A DNA stretch of 64,000 bases from Rutpela maculata (lineage: Eukaryota; Arthropoda; Insecta; Coleoptera; Cerambycidae), in the NCBI GenBank assembly GCA_936432065.2, contig OW386286.2, positions 16,737,179-16,801,178 of the forward strand, read 5' to 3'. Both the position numbers and the translations under genes were made by a program. Position 1 is the first letter of the stretch. Every line of letters begins with the position of its first letter. This document shows, piece by piece, positions 9,942 through 21,587 of the stretch. The notes below the pieces were generated by a model. It saw only the letters and a program-made list of their open reading frames with translations, was not told the origin of the DNA and searched no databases.

Positions 9942-10825
9942 CCCTAATAGCACACGATGTCCGCCGGACGTCCGTTTTATGTCCATTTAATGTACTGACG
10001 ATCGTGGACATAAACTGGACGTCTACCGGACGTCTATCATCGGATTTACTTAAAATTGTACGGAATGGACGTCCTCTGAATGTCCATTTTATGTACGGGA
10101 AGTATGCACATTTTATGTCCATATAGGGACAGGAGATGGACGTCCTTTTCGTGTCCGTTGATTTAAATATTATATTTTTGCAATAAATGATAATATCTCC
10201 ATACCGCTTTCTCTCCAACACGTTTCCGAAATATGTACACATACCAGCGAATAGCACACTGAACGTCCAACATATGTGCCGCAACGGACGTCCTTCGGCA
10301 AGTACACATATTTTAGGTCCCTATTTAATATATTAACAAAACTGTTTTTTCAATTTTACAATGTTTTTGTTTACATTTGACCGTTATTTCTGTAAAATTT
10401 GTAGTTTATTTTTTATAGTAATTTATCATTAATAATTTAATTTTAATATTTTTTGTAAATTATTAATGATATTATTTGATACTAAACATTTATTAAACAG
10501 TCAAATACTTTCTACATTTGAAATAAATAGTTATATTATAGTCAACTGTACAGTCTTTAAGTAGAAACTAATAAGCTGAGGATGGTGGCCGAGTGAGAGA
10601 ACATCGAGTTACAAAGGACGAGGTCGACGGTTCGATCCCTGCTCATTCCGGTTTTTTTTCTAAATTAATTAGAAGTACAAATCTTGCCCAAAGTTGTGAC
10701 ATTTGCACGTCCCTCGGCTGCCCGTCGGATGCACTTTGGACCAAAAACGAACGTCCATCGGATGTCTCGTATGCCCGTCGAGGACGTCCTTCAGATGTCC
10801 ACAGGACAATGTTGTGCTATTAGGG
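9942..10825. mobile_element. CCC-AGCA family element 3: TIR transposon with GGACGTCC arrays
   Basis: Left end CCCTAATAGCACACGATGTC; right end, inverted, CCCTAATAGCACAACATTGTC; TA on both sides (9940-9941 and 10826-10827). Both ends carry dense GGACGTCC, GACGTCC and TGTCC words (9960-10310 and 10708-10808). There is no coding frame of substance. A tRNA-like segment lies at 10578-10658. At 884 bp it is the smallest of the three relatives and looks uninterrupted. Confidence 0.78.
10578..10658 (+). repeat. tRNA-like segment, Leu/Ser type, with T-run terminator
   Basis: GATGGTGGCCGAGTGAGAG is an A-box-like start, GGTTCGATCCC (10629-10639) is a near-perfect B box, and TGCTCATTCCGG is followed by eight T, a Pol III stop. 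The pieces are in tRNA order. Part of the D-arm/anticodon region has diverged, so I call it a tRNA-derived repeat inside element 9942-10825. Confidence 0.55.
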
Positions 10826-10827
10826 TA

Positions 10828-12426
10828 TCTACTTTCTTGTTCTCGTTTTACACACTACCCTATATCAAGACCCACCAAATTTGGTTCACCCTGTACATTA
10901 GTATTAGTATTATTTAAATTATTATATTAACCAAAAGAATTTAAGTATACCCAATGCAGAAAAATAGCAGATGATTGATAAAAATGTGGCTAGGTTATTC
11001 AGGTCACACTTTTGACACAGCTTTTGATTTGAATGTCTAAAAAAAGATGCCTAAATTCGTAATTGCTACGACCAGGTATACTGGCCTAATCTGTGCTGCT
11101 AGCATATTTTGAGGAAATTGAAGAAATATATAGAAATCTTTAATGCTGTATAGTTCTCCTACTAGATGTCGCAACAATAGTCTGCTTATCTGCTTCGTCA
11201 GCCGGTAGCCGGTGTCTAGTTTTTAAATCTATGTAAATACATTGTTGGAATTCAACAAGTTTTAACATGAGTTTTCTTCGAAATTCTAAATAAAAGAATA
11301 ATCTTAGTGAAGTGGTAATTGTTCTCTCTTATCGATGTTACTAGAAAACCGGTTTAATTTTAACAGTTTTGCTTTTATCCGCGAGTTTAGTTTGTTTTAA
11401 AGTGTCGTTATCGTCGGCTAAAAAAGTGAGGTTAGTAGTGAGTTAGTTCCATGTGAATGTTTTTCAGGTAGGTAACAATAGATTAATAATTTATTTAACC
11501 ATTTTTTGTTGTACCCACTTAGTAAACTGTTAGCTTGAATTGAGTTTATTTGATTGTTGATTAATATTGCTATGCTTATCTATAGATATTTTTTTAACCG
11601 ACTTAATTGTTTTATAATTATTATGAGAATAATTACAAGGTATTTTAAATTTAGAAATGTACTCTGCTGCAGAGTACCTAATAATTTCCAAAGACTTTTC
11701 AAATAAGGAACGTGGTCGTTAATACTATTAGATGAAACCATGTATCAGGAATCGATTTTTTTTTAACTTTTTCATTATTACCAGTAGTCTTCCGTCGCCT
11801 ATATACTTCTCTATTTAAGAAATATTTACTTTGCCCATATCGTTATACATTTTACCTGCTGATGGTCTATTTTTAATATTTTTATTAATTTATTAAAGAT
11901 ACCTACCTACCTTTAAATTTTTATGCCAATTTCCTTCTTTTGTTTTCAACTTGATTTTGTTACATCGTTATAATGCCAATATACACAAATTCAAAACCTT
12001 TGTAAAGAACTGGATTAAAGCAGAAGAGGCAAGTATTTGTACAGACTAAAATAAAATAAAAAAGATATAAATAAACAACAAAAATACGAGCAAAAATATG
12101 ATTAAGTTATTGTCTTTTCTCTTGTATTTTTTTTTTGGGTTTTACGTAGTTTATTATTGTCTAAAAATATTTTAATTGTGAATATACCTTGGAAAGTTAA
12201 AAGAAATGTATAAAAAAAGTATATAAATAAACAAAAATAAAAAATTAGACTAAAATTATAGTAAGCTAGAAGTAAGCATTTTTTTATCTAAAAGGTTGCG
12301 TACGAGTGATTGAGGAGTGCACTCAAGTTTTTACCTAAACACTTCCGCACTTATTGGATTATTCTTCGAATTGGCAAGTAAAAACTATTTTTTGTATAAA
12401 TATATCTAACTATTGATACCTATTTT
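10828..12426. other. No gene seen
   Basis: CCAAATTTGGTTCACCCTGTA at about 10876-10896 is an inverted CAGGGTG mariner-type end, perhaps the far end of the repeat that starts at 9466. The rest is AT-rich without frames, TIRs or clear repeats. Confidence 0.4.
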
Positions 12427-13147
12427 TACTTCCACGTCCAGTGGAAGTATAGTAACGACAAAAAATTTTTTAAAAATTTTTATTGTCCAAATAGGCTTAA
12501 AATGTCATGAAACGTCGAGATTTTAAGTTTTAGCGAAAAAAAAATTTCTGTCTGTCTGTCTGTCGGTCTGTCTGTCTGTCTGTCGGTCTGTCTGTCTGTC
12601 TGTCTGTCTGTAACTTTTTTTTGTGCGCACGTTTACTCTGAAACCGTTTAAGATATTGACTTGAAATTTGGTACACATATGTACTTTAACGAGATCTAGA
12701 ACTAGATTATATTTTCATCTTGTTCCGTCGAAGGGTTGGGGGGTAAATTGGGGTAAATTTGGGGTAAATGGGTAAATGAAGCAGGTAAGAGTCAATGAAA
12801 TTGGTATTTAGTATATACAAGAGAAGCTGAGGTCTCGAAAAAAATTTTGGCATTAGCCACCCCCATTACCACCCCCACCTCCTTACTAAAGGGGATGAAA
12901 AAAAAATGTGATTTAGTGCATGTACAGGAACCAGAAACCTCAAAATATTTTTTTACTTCATCCACCCCCCACTACCACCCCCCTATCATCACCCCCACCC
13001 CACTACCTATGTGGGGTGTCGTTTTATGGGTTTTTGGGGTAGAGGATTTCAAATATTATATTATTAAAGTTCCATAAATAATTATTTTCACATACAAAGT
13101 TTTTCGTTGTGAGTGACTTGGACAGAGAATCTGGATGTGGAAGTAGT
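12427..13147 (+). repeat. Hairpin-ended proto-microsatellite repeat, copy 1
   Basis: It starts with a hairpin (ACTTCCACGTCCAGTGGAAGT) and ends GGATGTGGAAGTAGTG. In between: a CTGT tetranucleotide array (12549-12612), then CGCACGTTTACTCTGAAACC and TTGAAATTTGGTACACATATG, then C-rich blocks with CCACCCCC. Copy 2 lies inverted at 51290-51926 with the same order, so it is one dispersed family. The open frame at 12847-13077 comes from the C-rich blocks. No TIR in the usual sense; mode of movement unknown. Confidence 0.75.
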
Positions 13148-14843
13148 GATTCCTTGGGCAGCGGTTTTTATATTATACACTAGTAATATGTATTTCTTGG
13201 AATATAAATAAATATTATTATTATTATTATTATATGTACTGTGTACTGTAAAAAATAGTGTGTATTCTCGGTATATTTCATATTTCCATATGAAAAATTC
13301 TCGGAAAAAATGTTAGTTATATTCGACATTTTTTGTTTGCAATGTCAAGGTGTAATATTTATGTTTACTTACTCCTTACTTAATTTGTAACGTTGCATCA
13401 CTTAACAATGACGTGTACGTGACCATGTTACTCTACCACAGCTACATCTAAAAATGACGTCTATTTGACACAGCATTTTTATGGCGTCAATATGACGACG
13501 CTAATGTCACGTCATTAATACGATTAACTGGTCGAATGACGTCTACTGACGGCAGATCATCTTAAAACGACGTCATAATGACCTCGCTACTTGGTCCTGG
13601 TCAAATGTTACAATGGGAACAACCTTAAAAAATGGCCTGTTTTCGAGTTAAATCTTCTTTCAGTGTAGTAATACCATACCGTAATATACAGGGTGATTCA
13701 TAAGTACTTAATGGTACAACACTTAACTGTGCATAATAGGAGTCAAGATAGGTATTAAGATTTAGCTAATCATGCCTTAATGAAATGTTGATAAGTAAAA
13801 AGATACAGGGTGTCATATTTTAAATTTTATTTTTTATTTTCCTATGTAATTTAATGAGTTTTTAAAATTTTCTTTTGAAAATTGGTAAGTGGAAATTATT
13901 TGTGGTGGGCAGTCATAACACATCTTCGATTTTTGTTTAGCTCCTAGAGGGCGCTACGTATGCTACGTTTAATGTTAAGTTATTGAAATTAACATTTCAG
14001 GTTATGCAGAATTTAATTTTGAAGCTTTTTTATTCTTAGAATTTTTTTTCTTAATACTTAATGTTTCTTTTTCATTTTACACCACTGACCATACAAAAAA
14101 TATCACGTTGTCATTGCTAAAAAAATATCAATCAATCATTCTCGAATTTCTATATTCATAAAATAATTGTCATATTAATCTATTTTAGTTGACATGTAGA
14201 CAAAATGTATTTATAAATAACCATTATTCCTAGAAAAAATCTCACAAATCCACTTCATTGTATAGATAATCTCATAAGACAAAACTTCTTGATTTAAGTA
14301 GTTACTACACTTCTAGTATAATTTTAATATTTTGAAAATTCTGCTTTCTGACTCATCGAGTTTCTAAAGAGTCAGCGCATGAACTTCTTTTGACACAGAC
14401 ACACAACTAGTTTCCACACACACTAAAACACTGAATACTATACTCGACCCGCGTTTCGTTAACCAATTTGGCATCATCTAGTGGTAATTAAAACTGTTAT
14501 AGTTTGACGATTAGCGGTAGTTTTTTACGTTTCATTCGAAATAGAGAAATGAACAATGTTTTAATAAAAATTTGATTTTGATTTTCCAATTTATAATTGT
14601 TCGTTTTATAAAAACAACCGTACTATAACTCTTTGCTGAAATATAAGTCTGGCTGGTATTTCCTCATTTAGAATTTAATTAAAACATTCCTAATGGATCA
14701 CGTATTTATTTATTGAAGGATTTTTAATTTAATGTAATCAATTTTATTTTGCGTGCCATTTCATCCCTTGTCTCCTTCCTTCCTGGGATGGTCATTCTAC
14801 ATTACCTACTTTTTACAAGCTTTTATTTAACTTGCTTTGTATG
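13148..14843. other. No gene; LINE-like tail, a partial CCC-AGCA element and mariner-type ends
   Basis: AATATAAATAAATATTATTATTATT at about 13200-13230 looks like the 3' tail of a LINE on the plus strand. The stretch 13391-13600 is listed separately. At 13691 CAGGGTGATTCATAAG and at 13806 CAGGGTGTCATATT are mariner-type ends without clear partners. 13950-14840 shows nothing more. Confidence 0.4.
13391..13600. mobile_element. Right-end fragment of a GACGTC-array element
   Basis: The series ATGACGTC, GACGACG, CACGTCATTA, AATGACGTC and ACGACGTCATAATGACC runs to CTCGCTACTTGGTCC, which matches the right end of element 5073-9367 (GACGTCATTATAACG...TTGCTACCTGGG). The left end is not found nearby, so this is probably a truncated relative. 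Confidence 0.6.
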
Positions 14844-15150
14844 TAGGGTCAGTTGTTCAACAGTGAACCACCTTTTCTTCTGACGAGAAGTGTGGCCTTC
14901 CTAGGAAAGATAAGTATATGAACTTACCTCAGCTGTGAAGTGTAACTTATAATCTTCACTTGTATGTGCCATTGTATTTATAAAAAATAAAAATTTTCTG
15001 AGATATAAGCGTTTTTAAAAAAAATGCATGTTGGTTCACTGTGAGACATGGTTGTCACACAGTGAACCATTGCTGTATACACAGTGAACCAGCCTAGGCC
15101 TTAGTCAAGAGTGGATAATAAATAACCGTTTTATTAAAAAATAAACAATG

Positions 15151-15156
15151 TTTATT
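15151..15156 (-). terminator. Possible poly(A) signal of the transposase gene
   Basis: AATAAA on the minus strand, about 110 bp after the stop codon at 15266 and still inside the transposon. It lies in a small inverted repeat (AATAAACAATGTTTATT). Confidence 0.45.
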
Positions 15157-15265
15157 AGAAAATGGTCAAAATACATAACTTAAATCTTATCTTTAAAAAA
15201 ATATATTACTCTACTGGTTGTGGTAATTGATCCTAAAAATATTAATTAAAACTGAACGTATATAC

Positions 15266-17242
15266 TTAACGCATATTCAATGCGCTAAATGACACATCAA
15301 ATTTACAAAAAGATTGCTGTCTCAATGTGCCACCATTTAATTGAGGTTTTGGAAGAATATATTTTATATCTTCTTCTTTGACAAAAGACATATCTTGTGT
15401 TAGTGGCATATAGAACTGCTCAATATCTTTAGATTTAATCCTCAGAAAACTAATATGATATTCTTCTAACTCATTTTTACATTCCACAACTTTTCCTACG
15501 TAATACACAACTTGTTTTTTGGTCGCGAATTCAACTAGGACGTATTCTCCTTCTGCAGGTCTTCGAATTAATGGTTCAAACGAATCACGACTAAGTATAA
15601 TAGGATAATCAGCAACATCATATTCCTCAATCCAAAATCCACCATCAGTAGAATGACTAGAGAAACTGCATGTTGACTCTACGTCACTATCTTCCTCCTG
15701 AAAAACTTTGCGCTTGACACTTTTCGTTTTAGCCAGTTCTTTCTTGCGTTTAGATGCATTTTTTTCTTCTTCGATCATACTCATTTCAGGGGTATCAGTC
15801 GCAATCATGCTTTTGCCAGTTTTTCTAGGCTTTCTTACATTTTTTCGAGGTCCTGCCCGCAGCGGGGGTCTAAAAGCTTCTGGTGGTACAAAGTCCGGTT
15901 GTTCTGAGGAGGAACCTAATTTTATTTCGATTTCATTGTCAATATTGGAGGGTTCCGCATCTGCATTTATGCCTGGTACTACTATATTTGTAGCTAGTGG
16001 CACAGGAGAGGGTCGATTAGTAACCTCACTTGGTAAATAATCTATATCAGAAAAAATATTTCGATCATAGGGGAAAATACCACATGCTTTAAAAGCACTC
16101 ATAATGTTAATTGGGGTCATGGCACGACTATAGGCAATTCCAATACATTCAGCCAAATCATAAATAGTTATAGGCTTACCCGGGTTCCTTAGAAGCCAAG
16201 AATCCACTGCACTGTTATAACATGATTTAAAAGGCCCTAACACCCCCACATCAAGTGGCTGAAGTTTTGCAGATGTATGCGGGTGTAACGTAAGTATTGT
16301 TACGCCAGAATCTTTTGCCAAATTTAAAGCTGGTAATGAAAGATGCGACTCATGGTTGTCGAAAATTAGAAGTGAGGGATTTTCAGTAGAGCTGTTGCTG
16401 TGCTTGATAAAGTGTTTCATTACTTCTATGAAAAGCTCACTATTCATCCAACCGGTTTGCGTCGCTAACCCTAAAGATCCAGGTGGGGCCCCTTTTAACA
16501 TGTGATTTTTAAAGTTCTTTCTGGGAAAAATTATAGCAGGTGGTAAAGCTATACCAGCAGCACCAATTATGCAACAGGTAGTTACCAATGTTCCTTTTTC
16601 CCCACTTGTTACCTTACCCACGCATTTTCTACCCATAGGTGCAATGACCTTTTGCGGTTTTTGTACCGTAGTTGTAGCAGTCTCATCTAGATTAAAGATA
16701 CGAGTCCCATCTGCAAATGAAGGATTTCGACGTATGGAGTTTTCTAGGTTATTGAAAAAGGTCTTTACATTTTCTTTGTTAAACGATGTAGCACGAGCTA
16801 GGCTGCAAGGTTCAGGTTTCCTTAAGGAGAGATCGGTGTGTCTTTGCCTAAAGGAGCGTAGCCATTCTTTACCAGCTAATTCTTCTCGTTTCCAGGATTC
16901 TGGTATTCTAATATTGTTAATGATGGCCATATCATATGCCACTTTTCTTGTATCTTTTGTCGTCAGCCCGTAAAACATGAGAGCACATCTCTTTAAATAT
17001 TCTTTAAGAATATCTTCTTGCAGCTGTGTAAATATCCTGTTCACTTCGTAGTTAGGTACTAATGAAATGTTCTCATCAGTTCGCTTCTTAGTAACGTAGC
17101 GTCTTAGTGTTGGATAAGGTAAGTTTTTTTCTTTCGCGGCCTTCCTTATGCTCATTCCTTGAGATACGAGATCCAAGGCAGCTCCCATTACCTCTGCTGT
17201 ATGACTGCCTATTTTTCTCATTGGCTTCTTTAAACGCGCCAT
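15266..17242 (-). CDS. pogo-like DDE transposase (HTH-psq + DDE_1), intact
   Basis: 658 residues. Residues 5-55 hold a Pipsqueak-type HTH (ALDLVSQGMSIRKAAKEKNL, then PYPTLRRYV). Residues about 70-150 fit a CENP-B-type second DNA-binding domain (GKEWLRSFRQRH). The DDE core has Asp186 (IFNLDET), Asp295 (LLIFDNHESH) and Asp331 (LQPLDVGVLGPFK), so the spacing of the last two is 35 residues, as in pogo/Tigger proteins. Residues 450-520 are basic and disordered (PRKNVRKPRKTGK), followed by an acidic stretch and a C-terminal module (GEYVLVEFATKKQVVYYVGK) of the kind seen at the end of insect pogo-type proteins; its function is unknown to me. AATAAA on the minus strand at 15151-15156 is a possible poly(A) signal. 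A single exon is sufficient. Confidence 0.93.
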   Translation of the reverse strand: MARLKKPMRKIGSHTAEVMGAALDLVSQGMSIRKAAKEKNLPYPTLRRYVTKKRTDENISLVPNYEVNRIFTQLQEDILKEYLKRCALMFYGLTTKDTRKVAYDMAIINNIRIPESWKREELAGKEWLRSFRQRHTDLSLRKPEPCSLARATSFNKENVKTFFNNLENSIRRNPSFADGTRIFNLDETATTTVQKPQKVIAPMGRKCVGKVTSGEKGTLVTTCCIIGAAGIALPPAIIFPRKNFKNHMLKGAPPGSLGLATQTGWMNSELFIEVMKHFIKHSNSSTENPSLLIFDNHESHLSLPALNLAKDSGVTILTLHPHTSAKLQPLDVGVLGPFKSCYNSAVDSWLLRNPGKPITIYDLAECIGIAYSRAMTPINIMSAFKACGIFPYDRNIFSDIDYLPSEVTNRPSPVPLATNIVVPGINADAEPSNIDNEIEIKLGSSSEQPDFVPPEAFRPPLRAGPRKNVRKPRKTGKSMIATDTPEMSMIEEEKNASKRKKELAKTKSVKRKVFQEEDSDVESTCSFSSHSTDGGFWIEEYDVADYPIILSRDSFEPLIRRPAEGEYVLVEFATKKQVVYYVGKVVECKNELEEYHISFLRIKSKDIEQFYMPLTQDMSFVKEEDIKYILPKPQLNGGTLRQQSFCKFDVSFSALNMR

Positions 17243-17725
17243 CCTTTAATACATAAAAAATACGAAATTAATAGATGGTTCAATGTATCTGCCTCTAGGT
17301 ACACAGTGAACCAGTGGTTCACTGTTGAACAGCTGTAAATGGTTCAGTGTGTACGCCCTAGCAATTTTACAAAAAATAAATTATGGAACAAAACTGCATA
17401 ACAAAACATTTCATTTTAATACCTAAAACCATGAAGCATTAACCAAGAATAACAGCAAATCAAAAATATTATCAACTTCTACAAAAACAAAGATATTTTA
17501 AAACGTTAAACTTACGATTTGATTTTTACTTTCGGAGACACAAATCACTTAACGGTCTGCCAATCGACTAACTTCTTCGTTATCCGTTGCTAAACTAACA
17601 CGTGATGTAAGGTTAGTATTAGTATCTTAGTACAGGTGTCGCTGGAAGCGTAATGTTTAAAAATTGCTAGATAGATGGTGTGGTTCACTGTTCCTGCTTG
17701 GTTCACTGTTGAACAACTGACCCTA

Positions 17726-18141
17726 TATTAGTTAGTATGTTTAGTTAACGACGTCCAATTGAGCTGAAATTTTGCATTACTTACGTGTAGTTCTGGTGAC
17801 AATATAATAATATAATATGGTACCAAAAATTGTTTTTTTACTTTTTTGAACTATAATTTGATCGGATAGTGTTTTCACTCAGACGTTGCATTCTAAGAAA
17901 TGGCGAAGGATCCGGTATTATTTTAAGTAAGGACGATGCAATGAATATGAAACTAATTAAGACGTAACTAAAAATTTGAAAATAAAATTAAATGTAAAAA
18001 AATATTTTTAAAAACAAGCTTTTATTATTATTTCCGCATTCTATAAAACACTTAATCATATCGTATTTTTCACCATTACTAAATTGAACCATTTTTACCA
18101 ATGTTCACTCAGAATTAACTCACAAATTAATTTTTGACATT
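17726..18141. other. No gene seen
   Basis: Plain AT-rich spacer between the pogo element and the foldback element, without frames or repeats that I can recognise. Confidence 0.4.
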
Positions 18142-18529
18142 TAGTCCATGTAAAACGCTCGGAATGCCCCCTCATCTGGACCACTTGTATTTTATGTTTT
18201 TGGGTCGCTGATCACGAAAATCGGGGTCCCGCGGCTCTAAAAAAAATGCCAAAAGGGAGTTTTTCGCGGTAATATGAATAATACTGTAAAATGATGTTAT
18301 GAATGTGCTAATTGTAATATTTTGCCATTTCAGATGTTCATCTAAAATAAGGACAAATTTTATGCTGAGGGGGTAAAACCGAGGGGTTATCCGCTGGTCG
18401 AAATTTGTACACCAATTGCCGCAGTGTCCAAAATACTGCCACATAGTCCGCATTATTGCCGAACTGCCGAGAGTATTGAGGGTATTTCCGTATTGCCGAA
18501 ATTATTGCCAATTTAGCGAAATCACTGCT

Positions 18530-20760
18530 TCAATAGGTGAATTCTTTTCGTCGGCACTACCTGCACCAGTGCAGATAAAAAAATGAGATAGAGAGAGATT
18601 ATACATAAGTTGAAAAGAGATACATTTGCACTAGTGCAGATAGTGCAGACGGGTTGTTGCACTAAGTTAAAATTTGAGGAGAATCTATGTTAAACAATAA
18701 CAATTATTCATAAAAAATCATTAGAAACATGTAGAAGTTGAAAAGAAAGTCTTATAATATTATAATATTAATTACAAAAATACATGCATTTAAAACGGAG
18801 ATGACATAATAACGGCAGTCTGTAGAGAAGTTAGATATAAAACGACCGAGAAACGGGTACTAATTTAGAAACTCGTTGATAGCGACGGAGAAAAAAGACA
18901 ATCACGACAGTTTAATCTGACATTATATTTAACGTCAAATTCAACTGACATTCATAGGTTACAATTCGGTATAGTTTAACATCATCTAGTTATGGATAAA
19001 TATAAGTACAGACAGTATTTTCTGCCGTACTGTGTAAATAATACCACCAATTCACCAGAAAAACTGTTGTATTCCAATAATAAACGCTGAACGTAATAAT
19101 GAATGATTCAAAGCCACCAGAGAAGGACCAAGTATTCTTATTGTGGAGACCATTTCAATGTTAAGTAAAGTAATAAGTTACAATGTATTCTAAGCGTTTT
19201 ATTTGTGGTAAGTTGTATCTTAATGTAGGAATTTGATTTTTAATATGGGTTTATGTTGTAGGAAAAACGGCCGCATTACAAGACTTGTGTGGCGTTCTAG
19301 CTGTTACAAATTTAAATTACCCGCCAAACTGGTGGATAAAACAGGGTGTATTACTATATTAACGGCTCTAGATTAGAATGTTATTCATGCTTTGACTTCC
19401 TAAAAGGAAGGAAATGACTTTAATCTGCTTTTATGTATTTTATCTAGTTTATGTTGGAATAAAGTGCAGTTGTTTTTGTTAGCTATTGATTATTTATGAA
19501 GCTCCCTAGACACCCCATAATACTAGGATGATCAATAAATTAAGAAAGAAAATTTAAAAACTCGCCGTTGAAAAACTATATGAAACAAACTGTGAAAGTC
19601 GTCTAAAGTCGGTGAACACAATCAGTCGGAAATAGCTACGAATGCGTTGGATTGTAGTTATAAATGCCCTTTGAATTATGTGTGTTATAAATACATATCA
19701 TTGTTTATTGCTTAGATAGATACTAGCATAAAGTACTTACCTATTTGTTATTTTTTGTTATAATACAGACCTTTCGTGATATCTTCGTAAGTCTCATTCT
19801 GACTCTTCTTAGAAGTGAGTATCAATGGATAATAAATAATTTCTTTAGTAGATAAACTTATTTTGTTGTTTTCAGTTAGATACGCATGTATATAGTTAAT
19901 AGGAAATAAAACAATGAAAAGGAAATATTTACTAAAATACAAAGTATAGTTAACAAATTAACAACTAAATTAAATAATAAAATACATATTAAACATATTA
20001 TGTAATATTAATAAGATAAGATAAAGGAAGTTTTTGCAGAAATTACAATAGTTTGTACTGTCTATAGCAGCTGTAACGTAAGTGCCTTGCAGCTTTTGCA
20101 CTTCCAACCATTGCAATGTCAAAACGATCGTCTCTTTTTAAAAATTCGCTGACCATAAATATATCTACCGCAAGTAGAATGTCAGAATTAGCTTTTACAG
20201 ATATACTGCCTTAGTCGTTTTGTAAAAAAATATTAACAATAACTGCAAACATCAATCACTGCTAGCTAAACGTCAAATTTACTTTTGACATATGAGGTTA
20301 TTTTCTTTCTTGTCAGCAATGTCAACTTATTCGTCTTCATCTTTTCTGCTTATAAGTTCACATCTAACTGCCGTTATGATGTCACTACCGTTTTCCCGGC
20401 ACATTCAAATAGTCGAAGTTTAACAATTTTTTAAAATATGTTGCGCTAAGAATTTTTCTTCCAAATTAAATATATAACTAAATTAAGTCCTCCACTACCA
20501 TATTTCACCATTTTTGAAAATTCGTCAACAACCCAATTGACCTTGCGGGCAATATTGTCGCACTGCTATCGCATTTTCACAGCCAAACGTATTGCCGACT
20601 TGTTAATAACTGCTGTGACATGCCATTAATTTTTTTTTCGTGCTTATAGATTACAATACCTACAAGATGTTAATTTGATTGAAAATAAAAACAAAGCTTA
20701 CCTTGTTAATAGTTTATTACAGTAGGAAAGGATAATAACTGAAAACTAACTTACATTATT
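18530..20760. other. Interior of the 9-bp-TSD element; no gene
   Basis: AT-rich. TAACGGCAGTCTGTAGAGAAGTTAG near 18813-18835 and the inverted CTAACTGCCGTTATGA near 20364-20380 are a weak inverted pair that may mark a decayed insert. The small frame at 19748-19942 has no motif. Confidence 0.35.
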
Positions 20761-21412
20761 ATACTCTTCGCAAAAACGAAGAGTATATTGTATTTGATCG
20801 GCACATTTCTAAATCAGTAAATATCGCTCGTAGAGAAAAATTTTTTATATCGTTATGTTAGTGAACGAATTCTGAACAACTTTCAAAATGTCCGTCTGTC
20901 CGTCCGTCCGTCCGTCTGTCCGTCCGTCCGTCCGTCCGTCACGTTTCTTGTAAGCACGATAACTCAAGAAAAATCCGATTGTATTGAAATTTGGAGAGTA
21001 ACTTAGTGTTAGCTAGAGGAAGAACCCTATTGTTTTTTAACAAAATAGATTGGTAAATAAAAAAGTTATTAGTAATTTAAAATTTAAAAAAATGTTTTTT
21101 ACATTTTTTTATGGTTTGTAATAAAAAGAAATCTTGCGAAATGTTATTTCCTATCACTATTTTTTTTATACATTTTACTGATGTGTGTTTCCTAATAATC
21201 ACAATAAATTTACTAATAGTAAATCCAAGGGTCCCGGGTGCGATCCCTCCGTCGTGATTTTTTTTCACATATTTTTTTTTTTGCAAAAAAGTTGGTATCA
21301 CAAAATTTAGAATGTCCAAAAACTAACATTATTTACAAGAAATATGCGAAGAGTATCCTATAGAATGTGTAACAATTATATAAAAGGCTCAGTAAATCGG
21401 CGAAGAGTATAA
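20761..21412 (+). repeat. Hairpin-ended proto-microsatellite repeat with tRNA-like interior (CTCTTCGC family), copy 1
   Basis: It starts with the hairpin ACTCTTCGCAAAAACGAAGAGT, has a GTCC tetranucleotide array (20889-20940), then ACGTTTCTTGTAAGCACGAT, AACTCAAGAAAAATCCGATT and ATTGAAATTTGGAGAG, and ends GCGAAGAGTAT. GGGTGCGATCCCTCC near 21237-21251 is B-box-like. The copy at 31132-31797 is inverted. The layout is the same as that of the repeat at 12427 although the sequences differ. Confidence 0.75.
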
Positions 21413-21587
21413 TGCTTCCACTAGTTTTTAATATCGTTTTAATTTTTTATAAATCCTCGTTATTGTATTTTTGTCGTATATTTTAATTTGAAACGGGTTA
21501 GACCCAAACATGTTTCAGTTCTTTTTCGCAGTATGTTTTTATATAGTTTTTTTGCTATTTTTTGTATATGTTCGATTACCTTTCATT

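Larger units (their letters stand above)
14846..17723. mobile_element. Full-length pogo-like DNA transposon
   Basis: TIRs begin GGGTCAGTTGTTCAACAGTG on both ends, with TA at 14844-14845 and 17724-17725 as target duplication. One uninterrupted transposase gene fills the middle on the minus strand. The word CAGTGAACC (or its complement) recurs at both ends: near 14859, 15037, 15058 and 15080 on one side and near 17308, 17320, 17682 and 17701 on the other, presumably sites bound by the transposase. No frameshift or stop is seen, so this copy could be recent or able to move. Confidence 0.93.

Noticed and set aside
15708..16973. Plus-strand frames of 110 and 134 residues inside the pogo transposase gene
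   Set aside because: Antisense shadows of a clearly recognisable transposase.
12549..20940. Tetranucleotide arrays considered as CRISPR or satellite
   Set aside because: They are simple GTCT/GTCC microsatellites inside dispersed repeats; no spacers.
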